From Membranipora membranacea (Eukaryota; Bryozoa; Gymnolaemata; Cheilostomatida; Membraniporidae): a DNA stretch of 64,000 nucleotides. The stretch lies in assembly GCA_914767715.1 (NCBI GenBank), contig OU612068.1:23372001-23436000 (forward strand), read 5' to 3'. This document shows positions 25,001-37,000 of the stretch, one piece after another. The notes under the pieces were generated by a model. It had not been told where the DNA came from and did not search any database. It was given only the letters and a program-made list of their open reading frames with translations. Made by a program: the position numbers and the translations under genes. The number at the start of each line of letters is the position of its first letter. Position 1 is the stretch's first letter.

Positions 25001-28000
25001 ATGCAACACACAGCGTAGCTTATTAGCGCAATGCTGGTATGCAACTCCTCAGTTTGTCGTTGTCGGCCACAATTGATTAATAATGCGAAGTTATTGCCAT
25101 GAGGCTTGTAGCTGGGATGATGGGCTATTTTTAAACGAACTAACAGTGTCATGTATGAAGTACTTTTTTCATTGTGATAATATTAGCTCAACGATTTATT
25201 GGCTCACATTTGGCTGATAGGAATCTCATGTTGGCAAACAAATGGAAATTTGAACCCTCAAATGCGAAAGCCATGACACGGTATCCAATATATTGACCTT
25301 GCAAGTGTTTGCTCCACTACTTCTCGTAACTTTTCGAGTTTACTCCTGATTAAGTCACAATTTCCCCAGGGTCAGTTCTGGGAATCCTTTGGTTTTTTTA
25401 TCTCTTTTTAAATGATGTCAATATACACATTCTGTACTAGATGTTGTTTCTGAAAGTTCATGATAAAAAACTGGCAAGATTAGAAGTGAAAGTTTACATC
25501 AATTACGTCACAACAAAGCCAAATATGTACTTTCTCCCCTCAGCGTAACGCCCAAACAGGAGTAATTTATCAAATGATAGAATTATTCCTGTCTTCTATA
25601 TGTGATTATTTTATATATAGGTTATCATCGTTAGTTCATGGCTTCAGCTAGGTAGGGGAGATTGATGTGATGACTAATCAAAATGTACAGGTTCCCCTCA
25701 TTTCCTGCACACAAGTTATACTTTTTGTTTCCTCAATGGATGAAACTGCTTCATTTTAGTCATTCCATGTCTATTTCACAATGTACCTGTCCTTTAGTTA
25801 TATGTTTTATCCTTACAGTCCAAATTAGAAGCTGAAGCTGCTCGACCTAAAGCTGACCTACTAGATGATGAATGCTCAGAATCGAAAACACTAAGCATAG
25901 CTCAAATAGTCTACCGCGAAAATCGGGTAAGCTGCAACCCTGTAAATCTCCAAACTATACAGCTTTACAAAGTCCAACAGCTGCCTGCTCTTTGGTTAGC
26001 CGTAGCGTTAGGCTGGTTGCTGTTGGCCATGTAGGTGTTTAAAGTTTAGAAATTATAAAATTTCACTTCAAGAGAATAGACCATAGGATGTTGTGTGTCT
26101 CGTAAAAAGAATATACCCACATTAGTAATCTCTGTGGTAGGCCTGCTGATACAACTTTCGAATGCTGCCCTTTTCTACTTTCTCATCGGCTCAATTGTTT
26201 GAGCAGGAAGACTTTTGTTGACCACAAACAGATCCCCGGGCGTCTGCATCTTTGTTTTGATAAAAAGTTTGTCTACTACACACAATGGTCATTCGGGCCT
26301 TACAGTACTTTGCAATTGATTGAGTGTCGCTTGGAGCTACAGGGGATTGCCCTGCCGAGACACAGATATAATGAGATTTACTGGTGTTTATTACTTGATA
26401 TAATATCTGCGGCGCTGTTGGATAGTATGACATTTATAAAGTTGGTCAGAGCATTTAGAGTTCATCACTCCGTTTGTTGCTGTAAATGATGAACTTTAAC
26501 AACCTGAGGCAATCTATATTGGCCTCTCTCTCCGTCCAAACAAATAAAAGATGAGTATCAAAGACCTTGTATCCATTGTATGAAATAGTGCCTTCCTGTA
26601 CGCCTTCCTGTACGCAGAAACCTTTAGGTTTGTGTTTACTTGTTTCTAGAAACTGGCTCAGCAGTCACATTCAAGTTTGTACAAGTTTGGTGAGCCAACA
26701 GATATGCCGCTGTTTCACCAGCCATGTGACTCCCCTATATTCCAAGAAAATGCCAAAAAGTTCGCATCGTTCAGATCTGTGCTGCAAACGTACTTCAAGA
26801 AGAAAGTCATGGAGCGAACGCGAATGGAGAATTATTTGGCCACCACGTACGAAAAGCTTGTTACTAGCTGGTTGAAAAAGGCTGATGCCAAAACGCTCAA
26901 GAAAAAGTGAGTAACTGCATAGGCCTAAGTTTTTACAATCCGGCCAACGATGCCAACCTAGCACTTTTATCCGCTTGGCACCCAATTAAAAACCACATCA
27001 AGTTCTAGGCCTGCATGTGACTGTTTACTTAAACTGTATTTGGTTCTTTGAGGAATGGCTGTTTATCCATAGTACATTGACTCCAGGCATCAGGTAAACT
27101 AATATGGAATTGGGATGATGGGATGAGGGGGGCTATATAAACTCAGCCTGACTCAGTACAAGGTCCCTAATACCCAATATTGAGTAACTCAATCAACACT
27201 CACATAGATTGTGCTGGTGCCAGTAAAGGCTGGGCCTGGCAGTCATTACTCAACATACGGTTGTAATCGGGTAGTGTTTACTAGCCAGGCAAGCTAGTAT
27301 CTCAGTGATGAGGAGTACAGTTTATTATGTAGGACTGCGAGGTTATTTTATGCTGTGCTGCTTGCGCTTTCCGAAATTTATGGGAATGATGATAAGGATC
27401 TCCTGTCACAATAGTCACAATAGTTATTTGTGTCTTGGAAAACACTCAGGAATATATCATTTTTTGCATATTTTGATTTATTGGTTTTTGTACAGTGGCC
27501 GGTTGTAATTAGTCTACCTGGATTGTATTGAAGCTATCCAATTGCAGATACAGTGTACTAGGTCTGACCTAATAAGAATACAAAAAATCAGGACATGCTC
27601 TACTAGTCTGAGGCTGGTCATTGAAAACTACTGCGCATTTTTGTAAAGCCCATTGATTAGACGACCCATTACTAAGAATTGGTTTCTGGGTATCTATTGG
27701 TAGCCTCATATACCAAATTTCATACAATCCTCATAAATCATAAAACCTCATATATCCCTTTGACTTATTTCTGAAGGTTGGTAACCTGAAGCAAAGATTG
27801 GGAATTTATTTTGACTGCTTTTGCTGAAAAACTGATTGCCCTTTTCCTAAGCACCGATGACTTCCAAAACCCTAGAGATATCAGCATTATCATCGGTGCA
27901 CAAAGCTGGCTTATTGCTCATTGTGCTGTGTTACCTAATAGGTCGCTAACTGTAACTGAAGGTGCCACTTTAAAAGGTTACATGACATGCGGTTTGCGAC

Positions 28001-31000
28001 GGTTTATTTTGACATCAAATATTGATGCCCATGATTGACTGCACTTTTCCCCATTGATATTACGGATGACATTCATGTTTGTACTTTTCATTTTAGTATC
28101 AAAGATCTGAAGACTAGAGAATATTTTGAGAAGGTTTTCCCAGAAATCAAAAAGTCTAGGGAGGACAAAGAACGCATCACAAGGTAGGATGACCTTTAGT
28201 ATTGTTTGCAACCGGAAAACTGTAATAGATGAACTTGTCGACAGCAAGTTGAGAGAAACAACATGAGTGATTTGAGGATTGCCGACAGGAAAAGCGGACA
28301 ACTCCCTGCTTAGTTTAATTACATTTAGATTTCCTACTTGGAAAGGGCCATGAATAGCCTTGAATTTGACTTATTACAAAATAAATGTTTACCAGTCATA
28401 TAACCCGAGGTTTTTTATTGTAGTCGTGTTGGGGCACGTGGTGTTGGTGGGGGATACGCCAGAACTGAAGCTGAAATGGAACAGATCATGGACAGTATAA
28501 ATGAGCAGGAGGTATGAATACAGTCTACTATCAACCAATTTATAACGTCCAAGTTTAAAATTAAAGGATAAAACTGTAAATGAAAAATTGAAGGAAGAGC
28601 GCTGATTAGTATTACTATGTCATTGCTGCTTGATGCCAAATTGGTTTTGCTTGTCAAGCCATGCCTAATATGCAATTTGCATGCATCCTGCTCCGCTAAA
28701 TTAAGATAGACATTTTGCATTGATCAAAGGACACTTTTGTAATGTTCTTGTGCCTCATATAATTGAGCTAGCTAATTGCCTTGAGATTAGAATAGTCTCT
28801 GCTCCTTGGCTGATGAATGCTTGGTTATTGACCTCAATGTTATTCCCATACGGGACAGAACTTGGCGCTCATCAATCATACTCTGCCAATTATTTAGTCT
28901 GCTATTATTTCATGCTTATTTTTCTCTTTTGATCAACATGCCCATTCAGTCATATTTACAATACATGCATCTGATGCAAGTTTAGACAACTCCGAACTGT
29001 TTTAAAGAGGTATCACATATGGCCTGTTTGCAACAAAACATTATAGATGACTGCAGAGAAAGTTTATTCAAATATGCGTATTGACATGTTATTGGGCGTG
29101 ATGGATTTGATATATGTGCTGTTTAACTTCTCAAATCCACCTTCTCTTTGCATTGCAGGAAGAAGACAAAAAGATGAAAGCCTACGCTGTTATACCCCCA
29201 ATGCTGAACCAGAATCAGAGAAAATTGAAGTTCATAAACAACAATGGTCTTATATCGGAGCCCATGGCGCTTTACAAGCAGAGAAAACAGGCCACCTCCT
29301 GGTCATCAGAAGAGAAAGAGCTCTTCAAAGAAAAATACTTAGAGAGGCCAAAGCAGTTTGGACAGATATCTGATTTACTCGAAAAAAAGGTAGATAAAAA
29401 TGCACCGCCAACCACCACCAAATATCTGCAGATTAAACCACCAAAATAACTGCAACAAGAACATCACGTCTAATATCGATATGCACATGGATTCATCTGA
29501 ACTCTGCCAAATACTCTCTAACTGCCTAATATCATAACATTGCGGTTTATTTTCTTCTTCCTTTTGAGTTACCAAAGATAGATACGTCCATCAAATATAT
29601 TCGCTGGTTGGTTTTCATCTTTTACCACATTCACTGATCCTCTTACTATCATCCTCACGTTTTGTTCGTACGCTGCTGGTTTCTTTCATCTCTATCTGCA
29701 GGGCAGCAGCTCTTTCTGACTTTTTCCTTGCATTCTTTGCATTACGTTAATAAATCATATAGCTGTGTCAAAACCAACCATCTTTTAGTAGCTAGGTCAT
29801 AACGTTATCAGAGATGGAAAGGGAAGTTGTCTCTCCTCAACAACCAATATATAAGAAGACAACTCCTTTTCTTGTACACTTTTGGAAGATTTATATTAAT
29901 CTTACCCTTCCTTCCTTGCTGATCCATGAGGACCATAATATCTTACATCGTGAACATTCATGAACAATCTCTCATCGTTGTTATAAAAAGCACTTGTAAC
30001 CTTGCACATGGGACTTATTACATTGTCACCAGTAAGTATTGTTGATGCGAGTTAGTTTTTGTTTAATCTTCAGCTGTTAACTTTCATCAGTTGCTTTCTA
30101 ATTTTTAAACAAATGCAGTAAGACTGCTTCTCCACCTTTTTTTAGCAATGTCATTAAAAGTACAAGAGGCTTTTTGTAGATTGAACTACGGATGCTTCTT
30201 GCATTACCTGTTGAGCTTATTGTTCTTGCTCGTGCGCTCTGGTCACAACCATCCTTCGGGAGCAAGTTCTTTGTTCTTCTTCATTCCTCCACTTTTTTCT
30301 CATCTTTAATTTCCACTTGGCTTCCTTTTAATGTGTAGTATATCAAGGCTTCACCCACGTGTCATAATAGCCTAAGCTCTCAAGCTGTTTCTATTGGGGT
30401 CGAACTGGCGCACCTCCCTCTAATTTTTAACCATTTGGAAACTCAAGCTGTTGTGTTGGATGAACTAAAGGATGGTTCGTTGAGATTAAGCCCCGTTGGT
30501 CTGTGAAGTACAGTGGACTGACCTTACGGTGTTTATCTTTATGTTAGTGGTGATTGATTTTCTTTATACTGTTTATGATTATTCTTATTCCAGACACTGA
30601 ACGACTGTGTCCTGTATTACTACATGTCTAAGAAGACAGAAAATTATAAACAGCTGTTGAAAAAGCAAGTAAAAAAGCAGCCAAGACGGCCTCCAATTAA
30701 ACAGGTGAGCTCCTTTATCAATTTTAGGGATACTTGACGGTGACATTCCTGACAAGTGACAAGTTTTACTCCTGCAAATCAGTGTGTAGGGTGTCTGATA
30801 AATCTGGAATAGTGTTGTCCCCCCTTTTCGGCTCTGTAGAGAGCATGGTAATATAATCTTTCATCATGTTTCCTACTTTCCCTTTATCAATACGATTTGC
30901 GGTTTTGAGGTCATAAATCCACAATGAATACTATTCATGATTGCATTGTAAAGAAAGCTTGATGAAACTTTGTCGATGTGGCTTGCACATTATTCTGTCA

Positions 31001-34000
31001 TCGTTCCAGCTTCGCAACAGTAATGAAGGTCAAATATCTGCACATCATGAGTCAACGAGTAGTAGAGATAACGCTGGTAATAATGTGAAAAGCTGCGGAG
31101 AGGAGGAGATAGTCAGAGTTACAGGTAACAATTATGACGTGTATTTGTGGCTTTACCATCAAAAAATTGGTTCGGTGTAGCCAATGCATGGTGGTTACCT
31201 TGCTTAGATCATAGACAAAAAACACTCCTTTGTTGAATCCGCCCCATTTTCCCAATGTCATTTTCCCACCAAGCCATTCTCCCACCTCCCATTATCCCAC
31301 TCTGCCGTTTTCCCACCTGGACATTTTCCCACCGAGCCATTATCCCACCTGGTTGATTTCCCATTGTGCCATTTTCCCACCTGGACGTTTTCCCACCAAT
31401 CTAGTCTCCCACCTGGACGTTTTCCCACCAATCCATTTTTCCACCCAGACATTTGCTCAACAAGCCATTTTCCCACCAGGCCATTTTCCCAACAGGACAA
31501 TTTCCCACCAAACAATTTTCCCAACAGGACAGTTTACCACAGTGCTGTTTTCCCACCACACAAATTTTTCACCGCTCAGTTTTTCCTTCGCAGCCTTTTT
31601 GCAAGCTAAGCTGTTCACATTCACAAATACATTAACAATGTTCACATCCAGCCAACACTGGAGAAAGTTATAGCTTTGGAAATGGAGATGTGAGTTGATT
31701 TTATAAGTAACGGGTTGATTTTGATTTGAGTTTTTTATTGCACAAGTTAGTCCAAGTGGTTGATTTCATCAAAATTGCCACCATGTTATAAACTTCTTTT
31801 TCGACAAAACAAATTAATGGTGCCTATGCCAATTCTCAAAAGTTATGAGCCATTCAATCATTGCCCGAGCTGAAGAGATTATCATATTATGGTTATTGGC
31901 CATATAATTCTACAAAATTAAGCTTACATCATATGTTATCCGCCACATGGCTTTCGGTAAAGATTGTTTTACTGTTTTACAAGCTTTTATCAATCAACCA
32001 CCAAACAATATAAAGAAATTTCCACTCTATGTATATTTACGCACAAGATCATTTCCGAGATGACAATGAAGGATAATAAAGTTTCAACAATTATTCCCAT
32101 TCACCAGGGACCCTTCCTGCTTTTACCAGGGAGGGTGGGAGAGGTATATCCCACCCTCCCTGCTTTTACCATATCAACAGTTTGAAACATTAGAGTTGTT
32201 TCCACTTGTAAAAAGAAGGGACAACTACCTGCAATACTAAGGTGAAACATTTTAGAGGAAGAAAGAAAAAACAATGATGTGATCTATTTCTATTAAAATT
32301 GTTTCAAATGCGCACAGTGTTCCCTGTTTTCCTTGTGCACTTCGCCAGGTTTACCGGAGGATTTCGCTATGGATCTTCCTGCTCTCAGCTCGTACTCACT
32401 CCTTGTTAGTGACTTAATATTGATTAAACGCAGAATAGTATTTAGTCTTCTCTTCAGAAGAATAAAGCGATTTGATTGAAAACCAATAATTTTAAAATTT
32501 TCATCCAATTCCAAACAAGAATTGGCGAAACAAAAAAATTTATTTGTGATCAAATTCCTGTTAAAAATACAAATCGGCATATCAGGTCATGCACCCTAAG
32601 ATTTGATCATATCATATGCTGGTGTGCGCAGCGGATTGGAATGACCGTCGGCTGGAATGAACGCCGACAGGATTGGAATTAGCTGGAATGAAAGTCGATA
32701 ACCCTGGAATGAACATAAAAAGTGCTGGATTGAACGTAGACTACATTAGTATATAGAATCAACGCAAGAGCAACTCCCCAAAATAATTGTGTAAACTAAT
32801 GATGATCATTCACAAAGGCACTTACATCTGTTTATGATGAGGGACTTAATTTCTTATGGCTAGATGGAATCAAGCAGGAATTTGGTGCAAAAACTGAAAT
32901 GGTAATGAAATACTGAAAGAGAAACAGTGACCCTTTGTATATTCATCAGCAAAACGATGGTCAAGCATTAGCGATATCAGGTGCAACTAACGAATCGTAG
33001 TAGTTTACACCTTGGTTCACTGTTATCTGTGAACATTCATTTTTTGTAATGGTAATTGTGACAGTGCACGTTGTTTTCCCTGCACGCTGTCCACTAGTTG
33101 TCATTTATTGAAATAGCTAACTTGTATCACCAATGTGGTTAAGTTATCACATCTGTTATGTTCGTGACGAGAACATAAAGATGCGCTTTTATCGATCACC
33201 TATATACAATGTATGGAAACATACCAAAGTCATGTTGCAATCCAATCGATGACGTCATATCAACTGCTAGTTTTTTAGCCGTCTGTCACGTCCTATCACT
33301 GTCGGAGGTTTTTAATTGATTTTTTAAAAACCTTTTTGTCTTAAAATGTACACAACAGAGTCTACACTCCTACTCATTTTAGGATGCTACCGCAAAGGTA
33401 GAGTCGAGCTACAGCGGGTGATGCAGGGAAATTCCCACCCTCCCCCACCGAACTTAGCTTGTCAAGACCGGCTGCCGTTACCGATACGGATATGTGGGAA
33501 AATGGCTCAGTGGGAATATGGCTTGGTGGGAAAATGGCTAGGTGGGATGAAGGGATGTGAGAAAATGGCTTGGTGGGAAAATGACCTTGGGGGAAATGTC
33601 CGGATACCCCTTTGTTGTCGATGATGTTAATATTGACGTCATCTCAAATAGACACAAATAGACAATGCGACTTTCCCATCAATCCAAAAAATTTCAAAAT
33701 AATAATTTATTTACATCATGTGACTAACAAAAGTCAATCTCGAGACAGCAGATATTTGATATCACAGACGCATAAAACTGTTTTTAAATGAATGCAACAA
33801 CGCAACATCAAGTTGCAATATCAAGTTGTTTTGTCTTCAAGCTAATCAAAACTGTTATGATGCCTGAAGCTGATCGGTGTGTAATAATGAGCTATCTTGG
33901 TTTATCAGCTTCCTAGATCACACCCACTTCTTGTGTCTATGGAATCCTCCCGTGTAATGTCGTCAAATAGGTCCAATGGAATTTTACCTATTGGAATTTC

Positions 34001-37000
34001 TCAGCTATGATGGAAAATACCATCATATAAATATGATCTTAGACTACTAATACTGTACTAATATAAAGCTATGAACAATTTAGTGACTAACTAAGCTATT
34101 ACTCAATTTTTTGTTTATAAAGTTTATGAGCAATGATCATCCAGGACCGCTTCTTCACAGCGGAAAGTTGATATTATCTGACTGTTTTCCGCTGTGGAGA
34201 GGAAGTCTTAAACACCCCGAAGTGGAATTTTACTACCTGTCCAGGAAACTTACTCTCTTGATTGCTGACTGGTTATCAAAAACTTTCCATGTCCTCTACT
34301 GTCAAGGAAATTTATAAAGATGCTACCGTTTGAAAACTCAAATGAAAGCTTAGAGTATCTTGAACAAATATATTGTATCTGAAATTTATATATATATATA
34401 TATTCTGTTTTGATTCTGGAGAAGAATAAGTAATTAGGACTTGTACCCAGAATACAGTGATATTGATAAAATATGGTGTAGAATTGAAAAGACATGTAAC
34501 TAAATAACAACCAAGAGCAATGACAGGTAAAATTACATATACATGAATATTGTTTATTATGTAGACCAATAAATATATATGAATATAATGTAATATATAA
34601 TTATGTATTTACCAGACTCTAAGCACAATGTATGCGCTGTATGCGGAGTGAAGTTGGAGACCTACACAGTAAGCCATGCTGTGACAGCAGCTAACTGTTC
34701 TCAGTTTGGTCTCGACGAAAAGAATTATCAACCAGATTGGAGAGTGTGCGCTCCATGTGCCAAAATCAGGCGGCGGAGAAATACTATGTAAGTCTTTGGT
34801 TTCTTCATAATTTAAATTGCATGGAACAATATTTTGATGATAACTCCATTCTCATTATTTTGTTTTGGGTTAAGCCCACTTTTCACAATTGATTTCTCAT
34901 GACTTTTTCTATGTTTGAATATTCGATAATTAGACCCTCTTATTTTTTTTTCTAAGATTACTAAAATCTACATTTTTTATGTACCGAGGGGAATTAAATA
35001 GTACACGCAAAAATTGAAAATTGTGAATGATTTCTGCAAATCATATCCTAAATCGCGTATTTTACAGATGTCCTATACCGTCATGTACAACTCCACGAAG
35101 GAGGATACGTCACTTACCTGTTGACTGGAGTCAGATACCCTCACACACTAGAGAGACTATACGACAAGAATTAGGTGAGAGGATGTTCTATGTTTACTTG
35201 ATGAGTTGAAATGGTCTAATTACACTCAATGTACAACTATGATCAAAATGTTCACTCCATCAATATTTATAGAAAGAAAAGCAGAAAATCCTGGCACCAC
35301 AGACTCGATATCAAATATTAAATCGAACACATCTTCCTAACAAGGAAATAAACCTTTTCACTTTTCTAATCCCCAATACATGTTTAGCTTTTTCAATGTC
35401 TGGGTCTGCTTTTAGATTTACAAGAAGAGGTGAATCGATGTTGCTCAACTTGTTACGATAAAATATCAGACCTTTTGGGCGGCACTGAGAATGATAGGAT
35501 CTCTAATCCACATGAAGGTAAGTGTATCCACATACATCTTCACTTTCCTGATATCTTCAGTCTATTTATATCTACATTAACATTACGGTTTTAAGTTCTA
35601 AAAAATGGTAATATTTTTACAGTATAAACTCGTCATCAATGTAGGAATTTAGTAGAACCTTCAGATTACCTTCCCATTTCAGTTTGGAGTGAAAATCAGT
35701 TGAAACTGGGCCACAGGCTGTTTGTGAACCTAGCACTGTATTATAATATAGACTGAGAGCCAGATGAAGCATACTCATCATTTTAGCATCAATGATAAGG
35801 ATGCGTTCTATCAGTAATAATCAAAATTGTCCAAGATTCTTTGAGAACTACAGTGGTGTCAACCACCTGTTCTCTGGGGAGAACGGTCTCATACCACTAC
35901 CCTCCCCCACATAGGACATGACGTATACAGGGAGCTCTAGCATGATACCAGAAACCTGATTCGTTTACTTTCACTCTAAACACACCAAAGCTGTACATGA
36001 AGATCCATGGTATTTGTATTCTGGATTGTTTTAACGGAATATTCTCCAGTCACAGCTTGAATTTGACATTGGTTACCTGGTTTCCACACTCGCCTCCGCA
36101 GTTCAGCTGAGGATAAAGTCCATCAGCTTGTTTTCAATTAAACAAGCTTAATTACCATCCGGAAAAACAAGAATGCTTGAATGTTTCTCAGTTTGCTTCT
36201 ATTCATATCATATCATGACAATTCTGAGCATGCACTTTATATGTATGTCACGGTTCTATAACTCGATATTGTAGAATTCGTCACAAAATGGAGCGAAGAT
36301 AACATCAGCTCACTGAAACAGGGAATAATGCTTCACGGCAAAGCATGGCAGGAGGTGGCCAATAAGGTGTCAAACAAGTCAGAGGAGCAATGTAAACTGT
36401 ACTTCTATAGAAACAAGAAGAAACTTGGACTCAGCGCCATTTATCATGAGTTTAAAAAGAAAAAGGTAAATCTAGTTTTTCATTGCATAATGAAAAACTC
36501 ATGCCAAGATTTCAACCATAATGTGTATTGTTATTCCTTGTCAGGCTACTACAATGCTGCATATGCTGCTCTCATACATTGCTCTGTAACCATGCGATGA
36601 CAAAATCTAATTTTACCAGAAAGCTGAAAACCATCTTGAACTCGTGATACATTTCAACTCTGGAATCGGTTTTCACAATAATTATTGGTTGTAACGAACT
36701 TTGCTATAAAACCAACTCATTTGTTCTCTATTCAATCAGTCAGAGGAGCTCGGATATGACCTTGACTCGAGTGATGACAGTGCCGACGAATATGACGATG
36801 ATAACTTAGAGGACAATGACATGTCTAGTGATAACGAGACTTCTACAAACACAGCTTCACTGCCACCTAAACCACCGCTGCCATCTCAAACTGGACAGGT
36901 GATGAAAATGGATATCAGCGATTCTCCATCTAATCCGAAACCTTCTTCAATGCCACTTACACAAGATAGAAAACTAGGTAAGTTGTGCTTTGTTTATATT

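Larger units (their letters stand above)
31236..33608. mobile_element. Foldback-like element with 16-bp tandem-repeat inverted ends
   Basis: The left end begins ATCCGCCCCATTTTCCCAAT and continues as about 20 units of a 15-17 bp repeat (consensus CATTTTCCCACC plus four variable bases) to about 31,590. The right end carries 6-7 units of the reverse complement (GGGAAAATGGCTTGGT) at 33,488-33,600 and finishes GTCCGGATACC. Both ends are bordered by the same 9-bp sequence CCTTTGTTG (31,227-31,235 and 33,609-33,617), a target-site duplication. The 1.9-kb core has no convincing transposase. The design resembles Drosophila FB/Galileo foldback elements; FB also makes 9-bp duplications. It sits in NCoR intron 11. 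The open frames across the repeat on both strands are a by-product of its period. Confidence 0.8.

Noticed and set aside
29390-29449. Read-through extension of NCoR exon 9 to a stop in the intron
   Set aside because: The AAG|GTAGAT donor is followed by a matching SANT1 half in exon 10; a retained-intron form would destroy the domain.
31230-31673. Open frame of 147 codons on the plus strand, with 88- and 62-codon frames on the minus strand
   Set aside because: They are periodic translations of the 16-bp tandem array (FSHxDxFPP-like repeats); open frames on both strands are a by-product of repeat period, with no splice or start evidence.
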